This document shows positions 34,164 through 41,897 of a stretch of 64,000 nt of DNA, piece after piece. A program made the position numbers and the translations under genes. The notes under the pieces were generated by a model. The model was not told the origin of the DNA and ran no database searches. It saw nothing but the letters and a program-made list of their open reading frames with translations. Numbering within the stretch: the stretch's first letter is position 1; every line of letters begins with the position of its first letter. Source of the DNA: Roseateles oligotrophus (GTDB taxonomy: Bacteria > Pseudomonadota > Gammaproteobacteria > Burkholderiales > Burkholderiaceae_C); contig NZ_JACHLP010000009.1 of NCBI RefSeq assembly GCF_014204525.1, forward strand, positions 62,001-126,000, written 5' to 3'.

Positions 34164-35708
34164 ATGGGTCAGACGTCTTCGTTCGGAATCGCCAGAAAGC
34201 TTTACCTCGTTTCATTTGCCCTGGTTCTCGGCTTGGCCGTGGTGGCCGTGCTGAGCTGGAACGCCCTGGGCCAGGTGGCGGTCAATGCGCAGAAAGCCAG
34301 TGAGCTGCGGGTGCCGCAGCTGATGCGCATGGACTCGGCCCAGCTCAATCTCACCCGGGTGTCCTTGCAGGTTAGGCATGCCATGCTGGTCCGCACACCG
34401 GAGGACTTGGCCGCGACCCTGGAGGACATCGGCAAGAAGCACAAGGCGATCGATGAGGCCCTGGCCCAGTATGGCGCGGCCGTGACTTCGCCCGAGGGCA
34501 AGATCGCGATTGAAAAGATCACGACCCTGTTCAAGGAGTTCTGGCTGATCGGCGGCGAGAACCTCGAGTTCGTCAAGGCCGGTAAAAAGGACGAGGCTTT
34601 TGAGCAATTGGTCAAGAAGACCATCCCGGCCCGCAATGCCATTTTGACCGTAATGGCGGATGAAGTCGCGCGCCAGTCCAAGGCCTTGAACGGGGAGATC
34701 GATGAGATCACCGCCGCCTCCAGGTCGGTGCGCAATCTGGTCGTGGCGCTGGTGCTGGTGGTGGCGCTGGGCTTGACCCTGTCCTCCTGGTTTATCGCCC
34801 GCGTGCTGCAGCGCCGTGTCGAGGTGACCCAGCAGGCGGCCGAGCGGGTGCGTGACGGCAATCTCAGCGTGCAGATCCATGATGCGGAGAGCGACGAGTT
34901 CAGCCCCTTGTTGCAAGCCATGAAGGATATGCAGGGCGCCCTGGGCAAGGTGGTGGGCACGGTCCGCAGCAATGCCGAGAGTGTGGCCACGGCCAGTGCC
35001 CAGATCGCGCAGGGCAATCAGGATTTATCGGGCCGCACCGAGCAGCAGGCGAGTGCGCTAGAGGAAACAGCGGCCTCCATGGAGCAGTTGGGTTCCACCG
35101 TCAAGCAGAACTCCGACAACGCCCGCCAGGCCGATCAGCTGGCCAAGAATGCCTCGACGGTGGCCGAGCGCGGTGGCCGCGTGGTGGAGGAGGTGGTGGG
35201 CACGATGAAGGACATCAATGACAGCTCGACGAAGATTGCCGACATCATCAGCGTCATCGACGGCATTGCCTTCCAGACCAATATCCTGGCGCTGAATGCG
35301 GCGGTGGAGGCGGCCCGTGCCGGTGAGCAAGGCCGAGGCTTCGCGGTGGTGGCGGGCGAGGTGCGCAATCTGGCCCAGCGCAGCGCCGAAGCGGCCAAGG
35401 AGATCAAGTCGCTGATCACGGCCAGCGTGGACCGCGTGGAGCGCGGCACCCAACTGGTCGATCAGGCGGGCAGCACCATGCAGGAGGTGGTCAGCGCCAT
35501 CAAGCGGGTGACGGACATCATGGGAGAGATCAGCGCCGCCAGCATGGAACAAAGCCAGGGCGTGGCCCAGGTGGGGGAGGCGGTGACGCAAATGGATCAG
35601 GCCACGCAGCAGAACGCCGCGCTGGTGGAGGAAAGCGCCGCCGCCGCCGAGAGCCTGCGCAACCAGGCCTCGCAGCTGGTGCAGGTGGTGGCTGCGTTCA
35701 AGATCTGA
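34164..35708 (+). CDS. Methyl-accepting chemotaxis protein
   Basis: A 514-residue chemoreceptor. Helix 1 is [20 protein letters not shown], a four-helix-bundle sensor covers about 35-185, helix 2 about 188-210 ([20 protein letters not shown]), then HAMP. The signalling domain has tip [21 protein letters not shown] and [16 protein letters not shown]. It ends VVAAFKI without a CheR-binding pentapeptide. The ATG follows CAGGAG with a spacing of 8. The signalling half is almost the same as that of the divergent receptor, indicating duplication with sensor replacement or divergence. Confidence 0.95.
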   Translation: MGQTSSFGIARKLYLVSFALVLGLAVVAVLSWNALGQVAVNAQKASELRVPQLMRMDSAQLNLTRVSLQVRHAMLVRTPEDLAATLEDIGKKHKAIDEALAQYGAAVTSPEGKIAIEKITTLFKEFWLIGGENLEFVKAGKKDEAFEQLVKKTIPARNAILTVMADEVARQSKALNGEIDEITAASRSVRNLVVALVLVVALGLTLSSWFIARVLQRRVEVTQQAAERVRDGNLSVQIHDAESDEFSPLLQAMKDMQGALGKVVGTVRSNAESVATASAQIAQGNQDLSGRTEQQASALEETAASMEQLGSTVKQNSDNARQADQLAKNASTVAERGGRVVEEVVGTMKDINDSSTKIADIISVIDGIAFQTNILALNAAVEAARAGEQGRGFAVVAGEVRNLAQRSAEAAKEIKSLITASVDRVERGTQLVDQAGSTMQEVVSAIKRVTDIMGEISAASMEQSQGVAQVGEAVTQMDQATQQNAALVEESAAAAESLRNQASQLVQVVAAFKI

Positions 35709-35748
35709 GTCGGCGGCCGCTGGTCTTGTCGCCCATGGGACTGGGGCG

Positions 35749-35775
35749 CTGAATTTGGCATGATTCAATTCAGCA
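35749..35775. promoter_or_regulatory. Inverted repeat GCTGAATT...AATTCAGC before the oxidoreductase gene
   Basis: Perfect 8-base arms (35749-35756 and 35768-35775) spaced by 11 bases lie about 30 bases before the start of the next gene. Arm length and spacing fit a dimeric repressor or LysR-type site. A TTGGCA inside could be a -35 box. No regulator gene is adjacent. Confidence 0.3.
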
Positions 35776-35805
35776 CAAATTTGCATTCCCGCAGGAGCCC
35801 CTCCC

Positions 35806-36843
35806 ATGAGTCAAGACAAGACCCTCAACCGCCAGATCCTCCTGGCCTCGCGCCCCCAGGGCGAGCCCAGCAGCCAGAATTTCATCCTGCGTGAGCAGCA
35901 GCTGCCCACGGCCGCCGAGCTGGCCGAGGGTCAGGTCTTGATACGCAATCACTTTCTGAGCCTGGACCCCTATATGCGCGGCCGCATGAATGACGGCAAG
36001 AGCTACGCCGCGCCTCAGCCCTTGGGCGAGGTGATGCTGGGCGGCACGGCCGGCGAGGTCGTGGCCTCCAGGAACGCCAATTTCACTGTGGGCGACAAGG
36101 TGGTGGGCATGGGCGGCTGGCAGGAGTATTTCCTGGTCGATGCCACCCAGCGCGGCGTGCTGCAAAAGGTGGACACCACGCACATCCCGCTGTCGGCCTA
36201 CCTCGGCGCCGTGGGCATGCCCGGCGTGACGGCCTGGTATGGCCTGGTCAAGATCATCAATCCCAAGGCCGGCGAGACGGTGGTGGTCAGCGCCGCCAGT
36301 GGTGCGGTCGGCAGCGTGGTGGGCCAGCTGGCCAAGGCGCGCGGCGCCCGCGCCGTCGGCCTGGCCGGTGGCGCCGATAAATGCCGTTATGTGGTCGAGG
36401 AGCTGGGTTTCGACGCCTGCATCGACTACAAGCAGCACCCCGATCTGCGCTCGCTGTCGGCCGCCCTCAAGGCGGCCTGCCCGGACGGCATCGACGGCCA
36501 CTTCGAGAACGTCGGCGGCATGATTCTGGATGCGGTGATGCTGCGTGCCAATGCCTTCAGCCGCGTGGCCATGTGCGGCATGATCTCCGGCTACAACGGC
36601 GAACCCATCCCCTTGGCCGCGCCCCAGCTGATCCTGAGCAATCGCATGAAGGTCGAGGGCTTCATCGTCAGCGAGCATATGGACGTCTGGCCCGAGGCCT
36701 TGAAGGAGCTGGGCGGCCTGGTCGCCAGCGGCAAGCTGAAGTTCCGCGAGTCGGTGGCGCAAGGCATTGCCGCCGCACCCGAAGCCTTTCTGGGCCTGCT
36801 CAAGGGCCGCAACTTCGGCAAGCAGCTGGTCAAGCTGGTCTGA
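35806..36843 (+). CDS. NADP-dependent oxidoreductase (MDR, CurA/leukotriene-B4-reductase type)
   Basis: A 345-residue zinc-free medium-chain reductase. The N-terminus NRQILLASRPQGEPSSQNF is typical of the YncB/CurA group. LSLDPYMRGRMND is a family signature. GVTAWYGLVKI and the cofactor loop VSAASGAVGSVVGQLAKARG follow, then ENVGG. These enzymes reduce alpha,beta-unsaturated carbonyls with NADPH. The ribosome site CAGGAG precedes the ATG by 9 bases. The stop codon overlaps the start of the next gene (TGATG). Confidence 0.9.
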   Translation: MSQDKTLNRQILLASRPQGEPSSQNFILREQQLPTAAELAEGQVLIRNHFLSLDPYMRGRMNDGKSYAAPQPLGEVMLGGTAGEVVASRNANFTVGDKVVGMGGWQEYFLVDATQRGVLQKVDTTHIPLSAYLGAVGMPGVTAWYGLVKIINPKAGETVVVSAASGAVGSVVGQLAKARGARAVGLAGGADKCRYVVEELGFDACIDYKQHPDLRSLSAALKAACPDGIDGHFENVGGMILDAVMLRANAFSRVAMCGMISGYNGEPIPLAAPQLILSNRMKVEGFIVSEHMDVWPEALKELGGLVASGKLKFRESVAQGIAAAPEAFLGLLKGRNFGKQLVKLV

Positions 36844-37310
36844 TGAGTTCGCTGCTTTGGCAATGCGCGCCCCTGGCCGAGCTGAGCACGATCCAGCTCT
36901 ACCAGGCCCTGGCCCTGCGGGCCCGGGTCTTTGTGCTGGAGCAGCAATGCCTTTATCTGGACCCGGACGGTGTCGATCTGCGCTGCTGGCATCTGCTGGG
37001 TAGCGATTCCGGTGGCGGCTTGCTGGCCTATGCCCGCTTGCTGCCGCCCCTGGCCAAGGGGCCGGCGCACCGTTTGCCCGAGATCGGCCGGGTGGTGACG
37101 GCGCCCGAGGCGCGCGGTGCGGGCCAGGGCCGGCAGCTGATGCAGCAGGCCTTGCGGGAATGCGCGCGCCTGTGGCCGGGGCAAGACCTGGCACTCAGCG
37201 CCCAAGCCCATCTGCAAGGCTTTTACACCAGCCTGGGTTTCGAGCCCGTCTCGGCCGTCTACGACGAAGACGGCATTGCCCACATCGATATGCAGTGCAA
37301 AGTGAGGTGA
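36843..37310 (+). CDS. GNAT-family N-acetyltransferase (ElaA-like)
   Basis: A 155-residue acyltransferase. ATG 36843 overlaps the previous stop by one base; a longer frame inside the preceding gene is a shadow. The ElaA-type opening FAELSTIQLYQALALRARVF-like block (LAELSTIQLYQALALRARVF) and VLEQQCLY are visible. The acetyl-CoA loop is RVVTAPEARGAGQGRQLM (R/Q-x-x-G-x-G/A form), followed by LSAQAHLQGFYTSLGFEPV. Target unknown. It belongs to a run of three closely spaced genes (35806-38215). Confidence 0.88.
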   Translation: MSSLLWQCAPLAELSTIQLYQALALRARVFVLEQQCLYLDPDGVDLRCWHLLGSDSGGGLLAYARLLPPLAKGPAHRLPEIGRVVTAPEARGAGQGRQLMQQALRECARLWPGQDLALSAQAHLQGFYTSLGFEPVSAVYDEDGIAHIDMQCKVR

Positions 37311-37312
37311 AT

Positions 37313-38215
37313 ATGAAGACCGATCAAGGCAGGACCGCCGTCATCACCGGCGCCGCTTCGGGCTTCGGCCTGGAGCTGGCGCGGCTGGCGGCGGCGCGTG
37401 GCATGAATCTGGTGCTTTGCGATGTGCAGGCCGATGCGCTGGAACAGGCCGCGGCCGAGTTCGACGGCCTGCCCCTGCTGGCCCAGCGGCTCGATGTGTC
37501 CAAGGCGGCCGAGATGGAGGCCTTGGCCGCCGCCGTCAAGCTGCGCTTCGGCGCACCCCACCTGGTCTTCAACAATGCCGGCGTGGGCGCCGGCGGCCTG
37601 CTGTGGGAGAACAGCCTGGCCGACTGGGAATGGGTGCTGGGCGTCAATCTGATGGGTGTGGTGCATGGCGTGCGTCTGTTCACACCCATGATGCTGGCCG
37701 CAGCCGCGGCCGACCCGGCCTACCGGGGCCATATCGTCAACACAGCCTCCATGGCCGGCATGGTCAATGCGCCGAATATGGGGGTTTACAACGTCTCCAA
37801 ACACGCGGTCGTGGCCTTGAGCGAGACGCTCTATCAAGACCTGGCCCTGGTGACGCAGCAACTGCATGCCGCGGTGCTCTGCCCCTTCTTCGTGCCCACC
37901 GGCATCGCGCAAAGCCATCGCAACCGGCCGGCCGAGCTGGCCGCCGCCAAGCCGACCCAGAGTCAGCTGGTTTCGCAAGCCATGAGCGACAAGGCCGTGT
38001 CTGCCGGCAAGGTGACGGCGGCCGAGGTGGCCGCCATGGTCTTCGCGGCCGTGGATGCGGGCCAGTTCTACATCTTCAGCCACCCCAAATCCCTGGCCGG
38101 GGTGCAAGAGCGCATGGAGGATGTGATGCAGCTGCGCAATCCCAGCGACCCCTTCAAGGACAAGCCCGAGCTGGGCGCGCAGATCGCCGCCGCGCTCAAG
38201 GCGGCTGGCGGCTAG
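37313..38215 (+). CDS. SDR-family oxidoreductase
   Basis: A 300-residue classical-type short-chain dehydrogenase. Start ATG 37313, 2 bases after the GNAT stop, with GTGAGGTG just upstream. TGAASGFG cofactor loop, D-V in CDVQ (NAD preference), NNAGVGAGG, NTASMAG (Ser) and YNVSKHAV (Tyr, Lys) are all present. A C-terminal extension of about 50 residues (KSLAGVQERMEDVMQLRNPS) is longer than standard. Substrate is unknown. A GC-rich hairpin follows the gene. Confidence 0.88.
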   Translation: MKTDQGRTAVITGAASGFGLELARLAAARGMNLVLCDVQADALEQAAAEFDGLPLLAQRLDVSKAAEMEALAAAVKLRFGAPHLVFNNAGVGAGGLLWENSLADWEWVLGVNLMGVVHGVRLFTPMMLAAAAADPAYRGHIVNTASMAGMVNAPNMGVYNVSKHAVVALSETLYQDLALVTQQLHAAVLCPFFVPTGIAQSHRNRPAELAAAKPTQSQLVSQAMSDKAVSAGKVTAAEVAAMVFAAVDAGQFYIFSHPKSLAGVQERMEDVMQLRNPSDPFKDKPELGAQIAAALKAAGG

Positions 38216-38218
38216 CCG

Positions 38219-38255
38219 GGGGCAGGGCGGGGGAATCTGGCACACTCCCTGCCCC
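38219..38255 (+). terminator. Possible terminator after the SDR gene
   Basis: GGGGCAGGG (38219-38227) and CCCTGCCCC (38247-38255) form a 9-base stem with a 19-base loop, followed by GTTCTCTTT. The loop is long and the T-tract is interrupted, so this is a weak call. Confidence 0.4.
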
Positions 38256-38276
38256 GTTCTCTTTCCGCGCCTGCCC

Positions 38277-39560
38277 ATGTCCTCCTCATCCCCCAGCACA
38301 AACAAACACGCCCTGGTCATAGGCGGCGGTCCGGCCGGGCTGATGGCGGCCGAGCGCCTGCGTGCGGCCGGCCTGGCGGTCGAGGTCTGCGATGCCATGC
38401 CCTCGGTGGGACGCAAATTCCTGCTGGCCGGCAAGGGCGGTTTGAACCTGACCCATGCCGAGGACAAGGCCGATTTCATTCAACGTTATGCCGAGCGCAG
38501 CCCCGAGGTGGCGCACTGGCTGGACCGCCTGGACGCCGAGGGCCTGCGCGCCTGGGCCGCCGGGCTGGGCGTGGACACCTTTGTGGGCAGCTCGGGCCGG
38601 GTCTTCCCCAGCTCGATGAAGGCCGCACCCCTGCTGCGCGCCTGGTTGCACCGCCTGCGCGAGGCGGGTGTGCGCTTTTCCATGCGTCAGCGCTGGCTGG
38701 GCTGGGCGGCCGACGGCCAGCTGAAATTTGCCGGTGAACAAGGGCAGGAACGCCTGCTCAAACCCGATGTGCTGGTGCTGGCCCTGGGCGGCGCTTCGTG
38801 GCCGCAGCTGGGCTCCAACGGCGCCTGGCTGCCCCTGCTGGCGGCACGCGGCGTGAGCATCGCGCCCTTGCAAGCCGCCAACTGCGGCTTTGATCTGGGC
38901 CTGCGCCGCGCGGGTGCAGAGGCCATGGGCTGGAGCCCGATGTTCGCCGACAAATTCGCCGGCCTGCCCATCAAGCCGGTGGCCCTGCATTTCGCCAGCG
39001 CCAAGACGGGCCGCCAGTTCGCCCGCCAGGGCGAGTTCGTGGTGACGGCCAGCGGCATCGAGGGTTCCCTGGTTTATGCCGCCGCCCATCTCTTGCGCGA
39101 AGAAATCAAGGATCAGGGCGAGGCCCTGATCCATCTGGACCTGCTGCCCGACCGCTCGGAGGACTTTGTCGCCGCCGAGGTCGCGCGCCCGCGTGGCCCG
39201 CGCTCGCTTTCTACCCATCTGAAAAGCAGATTAGGCATCGAAGGCCTGAAGGCCGGCCTGCTGCACGAGGTGCTGAGCAAGGAGGAGTACAAGGACGAGG
39301 CCTTGCTGGCCCGCACGCTCAAGCGCCTGCCCCTGCGTCTGAAGGCGGCCCGTCCGGTGGCCGAGGCCATCAGCACGGCCGGCGGCGTGCGCCTGGAAGA
39401 GCTGGACGCGGGGCTGATGCTCAAGGCCTTGCCGGGCGTGTTCTGCGCCGGCGAGATGCTGGACTGGGAGGCGCCCACCGGCGGCTATCTGCTGACCGCC
39501 AGCATGGCCAGCGGCGTGCTGGCGGGCGAGGGCGCCGCGCGCTGGGCCCTCGCGCAGTAA
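38277..39560 (+). CDS. NAD(P)/FAD-dependent oxidoreductase (HI0933/YhiN type)
   Basis: A 427-residue flavoprotein of the TIGR03862/HI0933 group. FAD loop VIGGGPAGLMAAERL is at the N-terminus, then GRKFLLAGKGGLNLTHAE (family motif GKGRCN/GKGGLN). Mid-protein is LVLALGGASWPQLGSNG, and near the end FCAGEMLDWEAPTGGYLLT, which is the second FAD contact typical of the family. The reaction is not known. No strong ribosome site precedes ATG 38277. It is followed by a palindromic element. Confidence 0.88.
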   Translation: MSSSSPSTNKHALVIGGGPAGLMAAERLRAAGLAVEVCDAMPSVGRKFLLAGKGGLNLTHAEDKADFIQRYAERSPEVAHWLDRLDAEGLRAWAAGLGVDTFVGSSGRVFPSSMKAAPLLRAWLHRLREAGVRFSMRQRWLGWAADGQLKFAGEQGQERLLKPDVLVLALGGASWPQLGSNGAWLPLLAARGVSIAPLQAANCGFDLGLRRAGAEAMGWSPMFADKFAGLPIKPVALHFASAKTGRQFARQGEFVVTASGIEGSLVYAAAHLLREEIKDQGEALIHLDLLPDRSEDFVAAEVARPRGPRSLSTHLKSRLGIEGLKAGLLHEVLSKEEYKDEALLARTLKRLPLRLKAARPVAEAISTAGGVRLEELDAGLMLKALPGVFCAGEMLDWEAPTGGYLLTASMASGVLAGEGAARWALAQ

Positions 39561-39672
39561 GAGCGGCTAACAAAACTCTCCTGGCGTCGTTGCGCCGTCT
39601 CACCGTACCAGGTGTACTGTCTTCGACGGCGCGCCTAGCCAGGACCGCTGCGCTGAGTTTTGTTAGCCACTC
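39561..39672. repeat. Palindromic intergenic element with 18-base ends
   Basis: Ends GAGCGGCTAACAAAACTC (39561-39578) and GAGTTTTGTTAGCCACTC (39655-39672) are inverted copies with one mismatch. Inner blocks CCTGGCG...TGCGCCGTC and GACGGCGCGCCTAGCCAGG pair with a one-base offset, and the centre has GTACCAGGTGTAC. The unit fills the gap between two convergent genes and holds no gene. It resembles a dispersed palindromic repeat and may also terminate both transcripts. Confidence 0.75.
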
Positions 39673-39681
39673 TAAAAGGTT

Positions 39682-40860
39682 TCAGGGCTTGGGCGGGTTC
39701 AAGTCGGCCAGCTTTTGCTGGGCCGTGCTCACGTCCTTGCCGTATTCGTCCAGATAGCGCTGACGCTCCTCGCTGGTCCACTCGGCGCTGGAGAAGCTGC
39801 CGAGCGCATGGCTGGCGCTGCTGTAAACCAGGCCGGGCCAGCGCGGCATCATGGCGCGGTCGGGGAAGCGGTCGGCCACGAGCAAAAAGCCCTGCACATC
39901 GCGCAGCCTGAGCGGGAAGGTGGGCTGCAGATCCTGCACGAGCTTGCCGAACAGGCGCAGGCGGAATTCCTGCTGGCCAGCCTCCACCTCCTCGTTGAAT
40001 TGCAGCAGGGCAAACATCTGACCCTTGGCGTCCTCGACCCGGGCGCTGACCACATAACGCCCGGCCTGGGCGACCTTGGCGCCGACGAGAAAGTCCAGCG
40101 AGCCTTGTGCGATTTGCTCGCGCACCTGGCCCGTCCATTGCGCCGGAATCAGGGGCTGGTAGACGGTGTCGAAGCTGATCTGGCCCAGGCGGCCATTTTG
40201 GTTGTACTGCACTTGCACCCGCAGCGTGCCGGCAAAGTCGGCAAAGCCCTGGCTGGCCGGGTTGAAGGCGGCGCGCAGGACGCCGTCGCCAGCGGCCACA
40301 AAGCTCAGGCCCACCTGGGGCCGGCCCAGGGCCTGGCGTGGGTCGGGCAGGTCGAAGGCCAGGGCGCGGGTGGCCAGCAGGGGCAGGGCCTTGCCGCTGG
40401 CGTCCAGCGCGGCGATGCTGAAGTTCACCGTCTCCGTGCCGCTCATGAAGACGCGGTCCTGTGTGCTGACGATGCGCACGCCGTCCACGCCCTTGCCGTC
40501 GGGCGTGCGCATGGGCGACTCCGACACCACCGGGGCAAAGGGCTGGCGCTGGTCGGGGTGCTCGCTGATGGGGCGCGACTCGGGCGGGTAGCGGGTGGCT
40601 TGCTTGTAATGGTCCAGGCTTTGCTGGGCCCGCTCCAGGCGCTGCTGCCAGACCTGGCGCTGGGCTTGGGCATCCTGCCTGGCGGCCAATTTGAGCGGGC
40701 TGGTGTTGGCTGGTGCTGGCGCCGAGGCCGGCGCGGAGGCGGCGCTGGCCCGCAGCTGCACCCCTGCCTCGGCCGGCGCCGGGCTGCGCAAGGCCAGCAC
40801 GACCAGGCCGGCCACAAGCGCCAGCCCCAGCAGCAGGGCCGCCCATTGGCGCGTGCTCAT
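39682..40860 (-). CDS. Exported protein of unknown function, partner of the upstream hydrolase-like protein
   Basis: A 392-residue protein with an N-terminal signal anchor (WAALLLGLALVAGLVVLAL), then an Ala/Pro-rich linker and a coiled segment (AQAQRQVWQQRLERAQQSLD). Most of the rest looks beta-rich: VRIVSTQDRVFMSGTETVNF, FAGTLRVQVQYNQNGRLGQI and AGRYVVSARVEDAKGQMFAL, suggestive of two immunoglobulin-like domains in the periplasm. No family was recognised. It starts 6 bases after the stop of the hydrolase-like gene, so the two form an operon and probably act together. Confidence 0.7.
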   Translation of the reverse strand: MSTRQWAALLLGLALVAGLVVLALRSPAPAEAGVQLRASAASAPASAPAPANTSPLKLAARQDAQAQRQVWQQRLERAQQSLDHYKQATRYPPESRPISEHPDQRQPFAPVVSESPMRTPDGKGVDGVRIVSTQDRVFMSGTETVNFSIAALDASGKALPLLATRALAFDLPDPRQALGRPQVGLSFVAAGDGVLRAAFNPASQGFADFAGTLRVQVQYNQNGRLGQISFDTVYQPLIPAQWTGQVREQIAQGSLDFLVGAKVAQAGRYVVSARVEDAKGQMFALLQFNEEVEAGQQEFRLRLFGKLVQDLQPTFPLRLRDVQGFLLVADRFPDRAMMPRWPGLVYSSASHALGSFSSAEWTSEERQRYLDEYGKDVSTAQQKLADLNPPKP

Positions 40861-40866
40861 CAGGCC

Positions 40867-41757
40867 TCAGTTCGCGTTGGTGACCATATCGGCCCGCACC
40901 TTGCCGACCACGCCGCCCCAGTTGCCATTGGTGTAGTGGTTATAGGCCTCCGCATCGTCGCGGAAGACGACGGAGTGGTTGCTCCACTTGGCCCGTCCGC
41001 CCTCGACGGCGGCCGTGCCCAGGGTCAGGTCATTGCACAGCCAGTCGCTGGGGTTGCAATAGCTGCCCCCCGAGCTGCCCGAGACGCCACCCGAGGAGTG
41101 GTAGGCCACGGCTTCGTCGTCCTGGCCCGGCAGGATGAAGGAGTAGGCCGTGCCCTTGGCGCCGGCGTACATATAAAACATCTTGGCGCGGGTGTTGTTG
41201 TGGTCGTACATGGCACGCGCGGTGCTGGTCTTGAGGTCGGCCACCAGGGGCTCGGACATCGCCCAGCTGCCGGCGTCCGAGAGCTCGCTGCCGCCGGCGG
41301 CACCGGCCGCCACATTGACCCATTTGATATTCCAGCCGGTCTGCGTCGTGCCGTCGCTATTGGCGCATTGGCCATCGCTGCCGGGGCTGGCGTTCTTCTT
41401 GTAGCGGCTGCTGCCGCCGTACATGGAGAGGGTGTAGCCCATCATCAGATTGCCGGCGCTGTGCACCGCCACATAACACCAGTTGGGGCCGGTGCAATAG
41501 CAGTCCAGGGCATTGCGCACCAGATAGTTCTGGTCGGAGATGTGGTTGTAGCCGTCCCAGTTGACGGCCTTTTTGTTGATGCCGGCGGCCGTTGTGGCCG
41601 GGCCCCAGTAAGTGAAGTCGGCATAGTTGCCGGCCACGCCGCCGCCGGTGCGGCCGTTGACCCAGAGCGAGTAATTCGTGGCCCAGGCGGCAGAGGCTGC
41701 GGCCAGGATGAGAACCAGGGCGCCGCCCAGGGCTTTGCGGGGGGTGAGGATGCGCAT
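40867..41757 (-). CDS. Secreted protein, possible serine hydrolase, unknown family
   Basis: A 296-residue secreted protein. ATG 41757 has AGGAGA 6 bases upstream. The signal peptide (LGGALVLILAAASAAWA) is cut before TNYSLWVNG. CYVAVHSAGNLMMGYTLSMY resembles the nucleophile elbow of alpha/beta hydrolases (S in HSAGN). Late Asp and His residues (VFRDDAEAYNHYTNGNW) could complete a triad. Several Cys pairs (CYCTGPNWC; CNPSDWLC) suggest disulfides outside the cytoplasm. It is rich in Gly, Ser, Asn and Tyr. The family is not recognised; the hydrolase idea rests on these motifs. It is divergent from tex. Confidence 0.65.
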   Translation of the reverse strand: MRILTPRKALGGALVLILAAASAAWATNYSLWVNGRTGGGVAGNYADFTYWGPATTAAGINKKAVNWDGYNHISDQNYLVRNALDCYCTGPNWCYVAVHSAGNLMMGYTLSMYGGSSRYKKNASPGSDGQCANSDGTTQTGWNIKWVNVAAGAAGGSELSDAGSWAMSEPLVADLKTSTARAMYDHNNTRAKMFYMYAGAKGTAYSFILPGQDDEAVAYHSSGGVSGSSGGSYCNPSDWLCNDLTLGTAAVEGGRAKWSNHSVVFRDDAEAYNHYTNGNWGGVVGKVRADMVTNAN

Positions 41758-41897
41758 GCGCTGTCTCCTGTTCGGTTTTTGTCTGCGCAGCATAGACAGC
41801 CGCGTCGGCCCGCCCTATTCATGCAAACCCGTGCTGACCTAGGGGAAGGTTAGGACGACTCAAGGCGGGTTCTTGTGCCTGGCCCGCCCGCCGGCCT

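Noticed and set aside
34164-35708. CheR-binding pentapeptide at the chemoreceptor C-terminus
   Set aside because: The protein ends VVAAFKI and the partner ends AFFKVAR; no NWETF-like tail.
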